Positions 1 to 10,531 of a DNA stretch of 64,000 nucleotides are shown in pieces. The stretch's first letter is position 1. Each line of letters begins with the position of its first letter. The notes below the pieces were generated by a model that was not told where the DNA came from, did no database searches, and worked only from the letters and a program-made list of their open reading frames with translations. Position numbers and translations under genes: made by a program. This DNA is from Melastoma dodecandrum (lineage: Eukaryota; Streptophyta; Magnoliopsida; Myrtales; Melastomataceae): NCBI GenBank assembly GCA_029817715.1, contig JARUPY010000083.1, positions 4,154,001-4,218,000 of the forward strand, read 5' to 3'.

Positions 1-1685
1 CCATCCTCAGTAAATTATCGTCCTAGTAGCGAAGTAAAACCGCGGTTTACTCCGTCACCTAGCATGGATCTCATTCTAGTTGTACCTTTCGGACATGGTC
101 TTATCGGGTTGATTTTGATCTTGGTAATTTGGGCAGTTGGCAATCAAAGTCACTTCTTTTAGAAAAAGATGGACAAGTAACATATTCTTTTAAGAGGGAG
201 GGGAGGGAACAGATAGCATTGGATGCTTTCCTTCGGCCAAAAAAAAAATTAAAATTAAAAGTAGCTTTTCCAAAAGCAGATGTCTCCATTTACTACATTA
301 TATATAATGTATATACACCTAGCCTGAGAATTCGATTAATTCTCTTTTCTTTTTCTTTTGTGATGATCATGTTTAGTTCGAATACATCTGAACATGCACG
401 TTCAGATGGTTTAAGCACGACTGGCGTCCAAACCCTAGTTCGAGCGGAAGCATCTGCGAAACAAGCTAAGATTAAGACTCGTATGATTTGTGAGGGTGTA
501 ACTATTTTGTATAATGATTTCGGGATGATTTTGATCCCTTGAAGCTGATGGTTAACTAATAAAGTGATTTTGTACAGACGACTGGAAGTACACCTTTTCC
601 TTTCGCTAATCTGGTCGTATTAGGGGACAAAGATCGCGGTCAAACTCAATGATTTGTGAACTTTAACTACTTCTCCCCCCCCCCCCACCCCCACCCTAAT
701 CGGATGTTCACCACATTTTCTGATTCACAAACTTACTCAATCGATATGGAAAAGTTCCTTACGGCAACTCACGAGGGTATGATCGGTTACGCAACTTGAT
801 CGATCGAAATCTGACTTAATAGTTACATAGTAAGCTTTTGAAGAAGTTAACTAAATGTATCCTCTTCCCTTTTCTTTCTATATATATATATATGTCAATA
901 AGTGAAGAAGATGTCGGTCCAACCGATTGAATGATGAGTGCGTCGTCCATTTCAAAAATGTTGGTGGTGCTTTCGCGAGCCTTACCTCATCCATGGCATC
1001 ATGCTCTTTCCATATACATATATAGACACGGGAGAGTAGAGAAAATACAAGTGCGATTGATCCGGTTTCTTTTCTAACCACTACCTGGTGTCTATGAACA
1101 TATCACACGAAAACTTCAGACGGACGAGAGACCCGTGAAAATCGAACGTGTTATATTGTGCGATTGATCGTGCCGGCAGCTGGGAGCTGGAGACGTAAGT
1201 TATTCCTCCCGAGTGGACGCTTTCAAAACCTGACGAGCGTAAGATAGATGCCCCCGTGCATAGTAACGACATGATCGAAAAACAAAAAAAGGCAGAAGGT
1301 AGGCATGCGCCCCTCCCTCTGCCCATCATCAACCATGATTGCTACTTTCCCCGAATGAGGGAAAAAAAAAGAGAGAGCTCTTTTGTGGTTGTAATTTTCT
1401 TCCTGTTTAATTTGTTCGTCTCTCCCTGCTCTCTCTCTCTCCGACCTGGTACGAAAACAAAACAAAAACATGGATGAAGGCTTCTTTTGTAACGAAGCTC
1501 TTTGGGTTTTCTCTTGTTACATGTGAAGTGGACAGGAATGCACATCTTTTAGCTCTGATAAAATTCCAAGTTATAATGATTGCCCCACATCCTTATTTCC
1601 ACCGTTCCTTTTATTCGGAATCGGGGATCCGACCCGACCCGACCTGAATCCAGTAGTTTGGTCCATGGGCCTGGATATTTCCTTA
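1..1685. other. No recognisable gene
   Basis: I see no supported gene here. The longest open frames are short, lysine- or serine-rich and match no motif I recognise. The stretch holds a C-rich run near 676-690, a TA dinucleotide tract near 881-893, and an A-rich tract at 239-250. It ends where the PPR-like reading frame begins. Confidence 0.6.
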
Positions 1686-1834
1686 ATTGCATGTCCACAC
1701 CCGCACCAGAGGCCCACATTTTAGCTCTTCGTTTCGTCCAGCCTCATCGGTGTGTACGGCAGGTGCGGGGAGCCCCGGGACGCCCGCCTGGTATTCCACG
1801 GAATGCCCGCTCGAAACGCCGTGTGCTGGACTTC
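1686..1834 (+). pseudogene. PPR protein gene fragment (5' part), interrupted by retrotransposon
   Basis: The translation carries a pentatricopeptide-repeat (PPR) signature: a segment reading LHVHTRTRG, then after a frameshift near 1730 a segment with SSLIGVYGRCGE followed by ARLVFHGMPARN and CWTS. This matches the PLS-type PPR pattern of a 'YxxCG...A..vF..mp.rn...W' block. Such proteins bind organellar RNA. The frame runs directly into the Ty3/gypsy LTR at 1835, and the target duplication acttc (1830-1834) recurs at 7955-7959. The continuation lies at 9161-9560 beyond a second insertion. I see only about two repeats in total, so this is a relic, not a working gene. Confidence 0.7.
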
Positions 1835-2633
1835 TGTTAGCATCCTGTTACGTATGCACATTGAAGGTCGCGGCCGAGGACGGTGCAACTCGGTCGCAGC
1901 TCGTGAAGGGAGGCACGAGCAAGTGGGCGAAGAGATGGCTTCCCCACAATTCTGGACAAGGTGGCAAGAAAGTCTTCCTGGCCGCAGAGGATGATCAGGA
2001 TAGCTTGACGCGGCAGAAGATAAGCTGGCCCTGCTGACGCTAGAGAATAAGCTGACGCAACAGGATAAGCTGACCCGGCTGACGCATGGAAGATAAGCTG
2101 ACACTCAGGGATAAGCTGACGCCCAGGGATATGCTGACGCGATGGGATAAGCTGACGCTGCAGGGGATGGGCAACCCCTGGCTTCGTCTGGGCATTTGTA
2201 ATATTTGTATTCTTGCACCCACGACCCCCTCTATATATGTAAGGCTTGTAAAGGGGGCTGGGAACATAGAGATTGTATTGTTTTTCTTTGTTAGTGAAAA
2301 GAAACATCGGTGACCTTCACCGGAAAACTGAGTGTCTCCCCCTTCGTCCCCCTCTAGTCCCCCTCTGTGCCCCTGGTCCTTTGAGTAGGTCCTTGGGCGT
2401 GTTCGGCAAACGACCTCCGGGTGTGAGCGTGAGCGATACACGAGCGGAGCGTGAGCGATACACGAGCGAAGCGTGAGCGATACACGGAGCGACACTTGGG
2501 AACGTGGGCGATACCTGGGAAGGGAACGAGTGGGAGATTCTGGGATTCTGTCTGCGCGTTGCTGTTCGTGCCGTGAGGGGATACGACGCTAGCAGGTTCG
2601 AAAAATTATCGGTGTAATTGTAGACCTGTGACA
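1835..2633 (+). repeat. 5' LTR of gypsy element 1
   Basis: This 799-bp LTR begins TGTTAGCATC and ends CTGTGACA. It holds a TATA-like tatatatg near 2232-2239, in a plausible promoter position. Inside are short tandem motifs: many copies of gataagctgac between about 2010 and 2160, and a repeated gagcgatacacgagcg-like motif near 2430-2490. It is 29 bp longer than the 3' copy, mainly from loss of one gataagctgac-type unit and of a short C-rich piece near 2350 in the 3' LTR. Confidence 0.93.
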
Positions 2634-2635
2634 GT

Positions 2636-2647
2636 TGGCCTCAGAGC
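2636..2647 (+). other. Primer-binding site of gypsy element 1
   Basis: The sequence tggcctcagagc lies 2 nt after the 5' LTR. It resembles the usual initiator-tRNA-Met site TGGTATCAGAGC, with two mismatches. Confidence 0.7.
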
Positions 2648-2656
2648 GAAGGAACG

Positions 2657-4087
2657 ATGACTCGGACCAATACGGAACGTTTGGAGCGGCTGGAGCGCCT
2701 TGTAGGTGATGCTCCTACTGGTGAGCAATCTTCGATCTTTGAGATGATAGATCGTATCTCTGGTGGGCTGTTGACGGTGCAGGCTTCTCTCGATTCGTCG
2801 AGTGGGGCAGAGGTGGGAAGGCTTAAGGATTTACTTGATAGCTTGAGCCAGTCCATTGATCGGATGAGTCGCCAACAAGAGGACCTCTTGTGCGAAGTTG
2901 CAATCCTAAAGAAGTCGGTAGCTGCCCCTACTCCTCCCAGCGGGGATGGATGTTCAAAGGTTAGAGTGCCTGAACCTCAATCTTTTGATGGTTGTCGAGA
3001 TGCGAAAGCCCTGCAGAACTTTCTGTGGGACGTGGAACAATATTTCCTTACGGTGAGAGTCCCCGAGGAAGAAAAGGTGTCCATCACAACTATGTATTTG
3101 TCGGGCGATGCCAAGCTTTGGTGGCGGACCAGAGTGAAGGACGACCTAAATGCTGGGCGCCCAAAGATCGATACGTGGGAGGCTTTAAAGAAGGAGCTGA
3201 TGGATCAGTTCCTACCTTGCAACACGAGCTGGATTGCGAGGGAGGCATTGAAACGGCTTAAGCATTCTGGTACGGTCAGGGAGTATGTAAAACAATTTAC
3301 TTCCCTCATGCTTGATATCACAGATATGTCGGAAGCGGACAAGCTGTTCAACTTCCTTTCGGGGCTACAACCTTGGGCTCAGCTCGAGTTGAGGCGGCAA
3401 GGCGTGAAGGACCTTCCCTCTGCTATTGCTGCCGCTGATTCTCTTGTTGACTTTCGCTTGAGTGGGGCGACCGACCCCAAGGGTAAAAGCGTGGCAAGAG
3501 AGAAGGGACCGCATAATGAGATTCGGAAGGGAAAGAGGAATGGGAAGCAGAAGTCCAAGGGAAATCAAGGCAATGGCTCTGCTCCTGGGTCGAGTAGCGG
3601 CACGAGTGGGGAGTTCCGAAAAGACCCCAAGTCCCAGTCGGGCTGCTTCATATGTGACGGTCCTCACCGAGCGAGGGACTGTCCAAGGAAGGAGAAGCTG
3701 AATGCCATACTTTCGGAGGACGATGCTACCCCGACCCGTGTCGCCCCTCTGCAACTCTTAAGCGCCCTCAGAATGAAGAAGGAAGGTGCGGGTAAGGGAC
3801 TGATGTATGTTCATTTGTCTGTGAATCACCACCAGGTGCTGGCAATGGTGGATACTGGAGCTACACACAGCTTCGTGGCCGACCGAGTGGTGGCACGGTT
3901 GGGTCTGCAAGTGGATGGTCATCCCTACAGAATCAAGGCTGTGAACTCCAAAAGCCAACCCATTAGCGGTTTGGCCAAGGGCGTGGAAACTACCCTCGGC
4001 TTGTGGAACGGTACTATAGATTTCATGGTTGTCCCTCTTGATGATTTTGACGTTATTCTGGGGAACAACTTCTTTGTGAAAGCTTGA
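2657..4087 (+). CDS. Gag-protease polyprotein of gypsy element 1
   Basis: This 476-codon frame starts 24 nt after the LTR. Its first third is coiled-coil-like and polar, the middle is a retrotransposon gag core (around residues 100-250, with WWRTR and FLSGLQPWAQ blocks), and a CCHC zinc knuckle CFICDGPHRARDC follows near residue 330. An aspartic protease active site, DTGATHSF, sits near residue 400. The frame ends at a TGA (4085-4087), but coding potential continues in the same frame directly after it, so the stop looks acquired. In an intact relative gag and pol would form a single polyprotein. Confidence 0.9.
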   Translation: MTRTNTERLERLERLVGDAPTGEQSSIFEMIDRISGGLLTVQASLDSSSGAEVGRLKDLLDSLSQSIDRMSRQQEDLLCEVAILKKSVAAPTPPSGDGCSKVRVPEPQSFDGCRDAKALQNFLWDVEQYFLTVRVPEEEKVSITTMYLSGDAKLWWRTRVKDDLNAGRPKIDTWEALKKELMDQFLPCNTSWIAREALKRLKHSGTVREYVKQFTSLMLDITDMSEADKLFNFLSGLQPWAQLELRRQGVKDLPSAIAAADSLVDFRLSGATDPKGKSVAREKGPHNEIRKGKRNGKQKSKGNQGNGSAPGSSSGTSGEFRKDPKSQSGCFICDGPHRARDCPRKEKLNAILSEDDATPTRVAPLQLLSALRMKKEGAGKGLMYVHLSVNHHQVLAMVDTGATHSFVADRVVARLGLQVDGHPYRIKAVNSKSQPISGLAKGVETTLGLWNGTIDFMVVPLDDFDVILGNNFFVKA

Positions 4088-7000
4088 GTAGCAGTGATGC
4101 CGCATTTATGTGGGCTCTTCATCGGAGATGAGGACCAGGCATGCTTCGTGAAGGGGCAGTATGTTGAGGGGAAAGGCAGCGGGGGAAACCCTGAGCTTGT
4201 GTCGGCAATGCAGCTTGTAAAGGGATGGAAGAAGGGACAGACCACTTACCTTGCGGCGATTTTCGAAGTGGAGACGGCAGATCCCATCGATATTCCCCAA
4301 GAGGTAGTGCCGGTGCTGAACGAGTTCCAGGATGTGATGCCGCCCGAACTACCGAAGGGATTCCCTCCTAGGCGCGCGGTCGATCACAGAATTGAACTAC
4401 TTCCCGGGACCCTTCCACCCGCCAAGGCGCCCTATCGGATGTCCCCAAAGGAGCTGGCCGAACTTCGCAAGTAGTTGGGCGAGTTGCTGGAAGCGGGAAA
4501 AATCCAACCCTCGAAGGCGCCCTATGGGGCTCCCGTGCTGTTCCAGGCGAAGCATGATGGCTCACTACGGCTATGTGTCGACTACCGCGGGCTGAACAAA
4601 GTGACAGTGAAGAATAAGTACCCGGTACCCCTCGTCGTTGATTTGTTTGATCGCTTGGCTAAAGCTTCGTATTTTTCGAAACTAGATTTGCGATCTGGAT
4701 ATTGGCAAGTGTGTATTGCGGAGGGGGATGAGCCCAAAACCACAATGGTTACAAGGTACGGATCCTATGAGTTCCTGGTGATGCCCTTTGGCCTAACTAA
4801 TGCCCCGGCGACCTTTTGTAACTTGATGAACGATGTGTTCAATGAATATATCGATGAGTTTGTTGTGGTGTACTTGGATGACATTGTGATTTACTCCGAG
4901 ACGCTGGACGACCACATGACTCACCTACGGCTTGTGTTGTCAAAACTAAGGGAACACGCTCTTTATGTGAAGAAAGAGAAGTGCGAGTTTTGTGTGCAGG
5001 AAATCAATTTCCTCGGACACGTTGTGGGATGCGGCAGTGTAAGGATGGACACAAAGAAGGTACAGGTGATTCGGGAGTGGCCAGTACCTGGAATGGTTGC
5101 GGAACTGAGGAGCTTCTTGGGACTAGCTAACTACTACCGGAAGTTCGTGATGAACTATTCTCGGCAGGTGGCTCCCTTGACGGATCTACTGAAAAAGGAT
5201 CGGGCATGGTGCTGGAGTGCGGGTTGCCAGCAGGCCTTTGAAGACCTCAAAGAAGCAATGTCCACCGAACCCGTCCTAAAGCTCCCTCAATTCGACAAGC
5301 CGTTCGAGGTACATACTGATGCTTCTGACCAGGCAGTAGGAGGTGTCTTGGTGCAGGAGGGCCACCCTGTTGCCTTCGAAAGCTAGAAATTAAAAGATGC
5401 GGAGCGACGATACTCTGCCCACGAAAAGGAAATGCTGGCTGTCATCCACTGTCTGAGGGTGTGGGGGGTATACTTGCTGGGTACTACTTTTGTGGTGAAG
5501 ACGGATAATGTGGCGAACACCTTCTTCAAAACCCAGAAGAAGCTCTCCCCGCGACAGGCTCGGTGGCAGGAGTTCCTAGCCGAATATGATTTTAAGTGGG
5601 AACATCGGCCAGGACGGCATAACCTTGTGGCGGACGCACTCAGTCGCAAGACCGTTGAGATGGTTTCCGCGATTTCCACCTTTCAGGCTGATATCCTCGA
5701 TAAGGTTCGTAATCTTGCGAAAGCTGACCCTGCCTATGTAAAACTAGCCCAGCAGGTCAAGGAAGGCGCGGGACGGAGGTACTGGCTGGAGAACGAACTA
5801 TTGTATTGCGAGGGAAATCGACTTTACATCCCCGTTGGTGGTGGGCTACGACAACGGATACTACGAGAGTCTCATGACTCCCTTTGGGCTGGACATCCAG
5901 GGAGGGAACGTATGATAGCCCTGGTGAAGCGGAGCTACGTATGGCCGCGCCTAGAGGACGATTGCGTGGCATATGTGAAGACTTGTCTTGTTTGCCAGCA
6001 AGATAAACCAGAGAGGCGGAAGGAGGCCGGCTTACTCCAACCGTTGCCCATTGCCGAGAAACCGTGGGTGTCGGTTTCGATGGACTTTATCTCTGGATTT
6101 CCTAAGGTGAACGGTTTGTCATCTATCCTGGTAGTTGTCAACCGCTTCTCCAAATATGCAGTCTTTGTGGCAGCGCCTCATGCTTGTACTGCGGAAGTCA
6201 CGGCGGAGCTATTCTTCAAAAACGTGGTGAAGCATTTTGGGCTGCCCTCGGACATAGTAAGCGATCGGGATGCTCGTTTCATGGGACGTTTCTGGACACA
6301 CCTCTTTAAGCTGATGGGCTCTGAGTTGAAGTTCTCTACGGCAAATCACCCACAGACGGATGGACAGACGGAGCGGGTGAACGCGCTGCTGGAGGAATAC
6401 CTTCGTCACTACGTGACGGCCAGTCAAAAGAATTGGCTTGATTTACTTGATACTGCCCAATTCTGTTACAACTTGCACAGGTCGTCTTCGACGGGCTTTA
6501 GTCCGTTCGAGCTCGCCCTTGGCCACCAACCCCGCACGCCTCAGGACGTTGCTCTACAGAGCACTGGTGGTCCGTGCCCTGCAGCCTATCGCTTTGCACG
6601 CAACAAACAAGAGATGCTCGCGGAGGCTCGGGATAGCGTGGCCAAGGCTGCTCGACGGATGAGGAAATACGCTGATCGGCATCGGCGGGCCCTTGAATTC
6701 AACGTTGGGGACAAGGTGATGCTCAAACTCACGCCGCAAATATGGAAGAAGATTAGCAGCAAGAGCGTGCATCGTGGCTTGATACCGAGGTATGACGGGC
6801 CCTTTGAAATAGTGAAACGAGTTGGTCAGGTGGCATACCGGTTACAACTACCGGAACGGTTGAAGATCCACCCGACCTTTCATGTAAGCTTCTTGAAGCC
6901 ATTTCACGAGGACATGGCTACGGAAGGGCGTACCCAGGCGAAGCGGGCGCCTCCAACGATCCGAGAACAACATGAGATTCAGATTGAATCTATTCTCGAC

Positions 7001-7387
7001 CATCGAACTTTGGGGCAAAGTAAGAAAAATCGCAGGACAGAGTACCTCGTGCAATGGAAGGGAAAAGACCTGGCGGATGCTACGTGGGAGAAGGCAAACT
7101 CCTTGTGGCAGTTTGAGCGAGAGGTGCGGGCATACCTCGAGAAGGTGTCGACGAGGGCGTCGACTTCCTCTGGTGGGGAAGGTTTGTTAGCATGCTGTTA
7201 CGTATGCACAGTGAAGGTCGCGGCCGAGGACGGTGCAACTCGGTCGCAGCTCGTGAAGGGAGACACGAGCAAGTGGGCGAAGAGATGGCTTCCCCACAAC
7301 TCTGGACAAGGTGGCAAGAAAGTCTTCCTGGCCGCAGAGGATGATCAGGATAGCCTGACGCGGCAGAAGATAAGCTGGCCCTGCTGA
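4088..7387 (+). pseudogene. Pol (RT, RNase H, integrase, chromodomain) of gypsy element 1, with in-frame stops
   Basis: The frame continues that of gag. Visible in order are the reverse transcriptase with catalytic YLDD (near 4873), RNase H with HTDASD near 5311, an integrase zinc finger (H-H-C-C around 5870-6000), an integrase core with MDFISGF, SDRDARF and GQTERVN carrying the D, D and E residues, and a C-terminal chromodomain near 6985-7130 (YLVQWKGK, ATWE). TAG stops at 4472-4474 and 5384-5386 cut it into three open pieces. The last piece reads about 200 nt into the 3' LTR before stopping. There is no frameshift over 4.7 kb, which argues for recent decay by point mutation. Confidence 0.9.
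7172..7182 (+). other. Polypurine tract of gypsy element 1
   Basis: A purine-rich ggtggggaagg lies just before the 3' LTR, the place where plus-strand priming occurs in LTR retrotransposons. Confidence 0.65.
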
Positions 7388-7954
7388 CGCTAGAGGATAA
7401 GCTGACGCAACAGGATAAGCTGACCCGGCTGACGCATGGAAGATAAGCTGAGGCCCAGGGATATGCTGACGCGATGGGATAAGCTGACGCTGCAGGGGAT
7501 GGGCAACCCCTGGCTTCGTCTGGGCATTTGTAATATTTGTATTCTTGCACCCACGACCCCCTCTATATATGTAAGGCTTGTAAAGGGGGCTGTGAACATA
7601 GAGATTGTATTGGCTTTCTTTGTTAGTGAAAAGAAACATCGGTGACCTTCACCGGAAAACTGAGTGTCTCCCCCTTCGTCCCCCTCTGTGACCCTGGTCC
7701 TTTGAGTAGGTCCTTGGGCGTGTTCGGCAAACGACCTCCGGGTGTGAGCGTGAGCGATACACGAGCGGAGCGTGAGCGATACACGAGCGAAGCGTGAGCG
7801 ATACACGGAGCGACACTTGGGAACGTGGGCGATACCTGGGAAGGGAACGAGTGGGAGATTCTGGGATTCTGTCTGCGCGTTGCTGGTCGTGCCGTGAGCG
7901 GATACGACACTAGCAGGTTCGAAAAATTATCGGTGTAATTGTAGACCTGTGACA
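7185..7954 (+). repeat. 3' LTR of gypsy element 1
   Basis: This 770-bp copy of the LTR begins TGTTAGCATG and ends CTGTGACA. It is followed by the 5-bp target duplication acttc at 7955-7959. A TATA-like tatatatg lies near 7564. Confidence 0.93.
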
Positions 7955-7992
7955 ACTTCCATGATCAACGTTTTTTTTCCATAGGGGTAAGC

Positions 7993-9160
7993 TAGGGGTG
8001 AGCAAAAAATTAGAATTTCAAATACCAAATCCAAGTTTTAGCATTTCTGTATTTGATATTCAGTTTTTGATTCGGTTTAATTTTATGAAAAAGTTTAGTT
8101 TTTTATTCGGTTTCGGTATTTTAAGATATTTAATTCAATGCTCCAAATAAATCGAAATTTATTCAGGCTTATTTTACTTTGGGCTTTTGGCCCATGTTCC
8201 ATGCGCATCTTTTTTTTTGATAAATCCATGAGCATCTTTCAACCCACAAAAATTGTCATGAGCCTAGGGTTAGGATCCACACGATTCATATCCCTGGCTT
8301 CAGGACCCTCACGAGCTCCCCCACTTCCCTCATTCTCTTCACGGCGACCTCCACTGTGCGGTGCCCGTACGCCTTGCCCACCGTGTGGACGAACACAGCC
8401 GACGTCACCACATCGAAGTAGTTGTCCGGGAATAGCAAGCTCCTCACGTCGCCTTCTCGGCACGTCTCATATTCTTGCACTCCTGTAGTTTCATCAAGCA
8501 TCCTACAATCGATAGAGGGATTCGATTTCCTACAATCAATCGACGACGACAACTCAGCTCCAGCCTCGACGGCTCCGCTCCGGCGACCACTATGTTCTAG
8601 TCGGTCCGGTCTGGCGACACCTCCGCAGTCGATCGGGGCTCTTTTGGTAAAGGTGGATTCTTTTGTATTGTTTGTGATTTGGGTCTTGAAAGTTTCTTAC
8701 ATCTTCTATCTTTTTTTGGGGGGTGGGTCATGTTCTGAAGGTTTAATTTGTTTGTTCCTCATATGGGAGAAATTTAGGAGTATTTTCTAAGTGTTAATGA
8801 TTTAGCTGATTAATCTTTGTTCTTGTTTTCTTGCAGTGTCCATCGCTCCTGCTGCGGCCCAGGTATTAACATCATTGGTCCTCTTAAGCCTTTGTCACAT
8901 TCTTACATGCCTTTTGTGTTCAATTGATTAAGTTTCTGGTGCATGGTAGCCCCTGCTAATACATTTATCGAATCTATTTTTTGGGTCTTGATTCTTGGTC
9001 TATGAAGGTCCATTATCGGCCCAATTAAAAATTTGAAAGATCTAAATACCGAACCGAAATATCAAAATAATTTCGGTACTTAGGTACTTCGGTATTTGGA
9101 ACTTTGGAATTTGGTTCGATATTGGAGGAAAAAAAATTTTAAGCCGAATGCTCACCCCTA
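7993..9160. mobile_element. hAT-like non-autonomous transposon carrying gene fragments
   Basis: The ends are inverted repeats of at least 11 bp: left taggggtgagca, right tgctcacccct(a). Subterminal CCGAA/TTCGG motifs occur on both sides, and such 'aggggtgagc' ends are typical of plant hAT elements. Flanking 8-mers gggtaagc (7985-7992) and gggccagc (9161-9168) match at 6 of 8 positions, fitting a decayed 8-bp target duplication. No transposase is visible. The interior holds a methyltransferase-like fragment (8286-8463, minus) and a GC-rich region with splice-like sites (about 8540-8870). Removing the element brings two parts of a PPR-like frame together. Confidence 0.75.
8286..8463 (-). pseudogene. 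SAM-dependent methyltransferase gene fragment inside hAT-like element
   Basis: On the minus strand the frame reads EGDVRSLLFPDNYFDVVTSA and ends VGELVRVLKPGI. This fits motifs II to III of class I SAM-dependent methyltransferases (UbiE/COQ5-like: 'GD...LPF.D..FD.V.S' to 'E..RVLKPGG'). The SAM-binding GxGxG motif and the rest of the fold are absent, and the final Gly-Gly is lost. I infer a captured exon piece with no catalytic role. The donor gene is not in this window. Confidence 0.6.
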
Positions 9161-9600
9161 GGGCCAGCTCTACGAGGGGCTGTCGCTGTTCAGGGAATTG
9201 TTGGCCGAGGAGGATGCTTATATTGTCCTCGATCCTGTCGCTAATGGGTCGGTGATATCGGCTTCGGGAAATGTTGCCAATTATGCTCTTATGACAAGCA
9301 TTCATGCACTAGTGGTGTGGTGGGGCTTTGAGGAGGATTCTGCTGTCGAAGTGGTTATATCAACGAGACGAAAAAGCTTTTTGGCTGGATGATTGAGAAG
9401 GACAATTATTCTCTGAATGTGATGATAGCTTCGTATGAGGAGGGTGGGATGGGTGAAGGAGCTCTGGGGGTTTTCAAGGCCTTGGCAGAGGACGTAAATT
9501 GCGATTAAACTCAAGTGACACTGTCGGCTGTGCTGCTGGCGTGCACTCATTGGGATTTTTACGTGCGGGAAGGTGTGTGTCCAGTCAGGTATAAAGATAG
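9161..9600 (+). pseudogene. PPR protein gene fragment (3' part)
   Basis: Continuing the frame broken at 1834, this piece reads EGLSLFRELL, then GSVISASGNVANYALMTSIHAL, and after small frameshifts LNVMIASYEEGGMGEGAL followed by VTLSAVLLACTHW. These are the helix patterns of PPR proteins ('eaL.lF..m', 'sa...lg...g..iHal', 'n.mI..Y...G.g.eAl', 'sAvLlAC.h'). Stops and shifts (for example a TAA near 9506) show decay. It is bounded by the hAT-like element on the left and the TRIM on the right. Confidence 0.65.
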
Positions 9601-9619
9601 ACCTATCACCCTTGATGAG

Positions 9620-10068
9620 TGTTGAAAGGGTTGCCAATCCCACATCGGATAGAGAAAAAACTTCGGCCTAGTATATATAGCCTAGCGGGCTATTTCCTTT
9701 ACAGTCAATTGGTTTTAGAGAGGAACCCCTGGGCTTGTATGCTGGGCTCGGCATATGGGCTGGTCCGATATTCTAACATGATATCAGAACCCGATTAAGC
9801 CCAGTAAAGCTATGATAGACCCCCTCGCCGTGTGTGGTCCAGTTCAACCCAAAAAGGGTGCCAGCTTGTGGGCTCGTATGTGGGTCGTGTGTGGTCCGGT
9901 TCAACCCAAAAAGGGTGTCGGCTTGTGAGCCCGTATGTGGGCTAGGGTTTGAGGGGGCGTGTTGGAAGGGTTGCCATATAGCAAACCCAATCCCACATCG
10001 GATAGAGAAATGACTTCGGCCTAGTATATATAGCCTAGCGGGCTACTCCCTCTACAGCCACTGGTTTT
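9620..10068 (+). mobile_element. TRIM (miniature LTR retrotransposon), 3' end truncated
   Basis: A 159-bp LTR (9620-9778) begins TGTTG and ends TAACA. It is followed at once by tgatatcagaac, a near match to the tRNA-Met primer site. A 181-bp interior ends in a purine tract gagggggcg (9951-9959), and a second LTR copy starts TGTTG at 9960 and stops matching near 10068. The LTR contains cccacatcgg and tatatatag. The interior is mostly two 57-bp tandem copies (9829-9885 and 9886-9942). There is no coding capacity, as expected of TRIMs. The lost end of the 3' LTR removes any visible target duplication. Confidence 0.8.
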
Positions 10069-10531
10069 GCTGGTTACGCAAGAGACTCTTTCATACATTT
10101 TAATGTTTCTCTTCTCTTCCCTAATTATGATAACTGGTGTACACTGGGATAGACTATTCAAGAATTAAATGTATTACGCTATTACAGCGAACTAAACCCA
10201 TCCCGGTTAAGCAGCGGTTACACCTAAAACAATCTCAGGGAAATCGATAGTGAAAGCTCAAGTGGTCAGAAATACAATTTTGAGAAACCACCTTTTCAAA
10301 TGACATGCTGCTGGGATGCAAACTCGATGGGAATGTGCATGCTTGGCAAGCATAGTATCAATATATGTTCCCCATCTCACATCAGGCGCCCATTTTCGCC
10401 TTTTGTAAAATCTAATCTTGTTAGCATGAAGAACACATTTATTAAAAACGGTTAAAGGAGATCTTATCTCAGAAGCGCTTACTCTCTCCCGCTTCACTCC
10501 ATAAGACTCTCAAAAGCTTAATATTCATACA
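10069..10531. other. No recognisable gene
   Basis: AT-rich DNA between the TRIM and the F-box fragment. One 79-codon minus-strand frame (10258-10497) matches nothing I know. It could be the 3' untranslated region of the adjacent F-box relic. Confidence 0.5.

Larger units (their letters stand above)
1835..7954 (+). mobile_element. Ty3/gypsy LTR retrotransposon (chromovirus type), full length
   Basis: The element has two near-identical LTRs beginning TGTTAG and ending TGTGACA. They are flanked by a perfect 5-bp duplication, acttc, at 1830-1834 and 7955-7959. Order is gag with zinc knuckle, protease, reverse transcriptase, RNase H, integrase, chromodomain, which defines Ty3/gypsy and the chromovirus branch. 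A primer-binding site follows the 5' LTR and a purine tract precedes the 3' LTR. By eye the LTRs differ by about a dozen substitutions and two indels, so the insertion is fairly young. Gag-pol is one continuous frame from 2657 to the 3' LTR, broken by three in-frame stops (4085, 4472, 5384), so this copy is probably not autonomous. It lies inside the PPR-like relic. Confidence 0.95.

Noticed and set aside
7185..7387. Extension of gypsy pol by 67 codons into the 3' LTR as a true domain
   Set aside because: The sequence equals the start of the LTR and reads through only because no stop occurs early; the protein domains end with the chromodomain before 7150.
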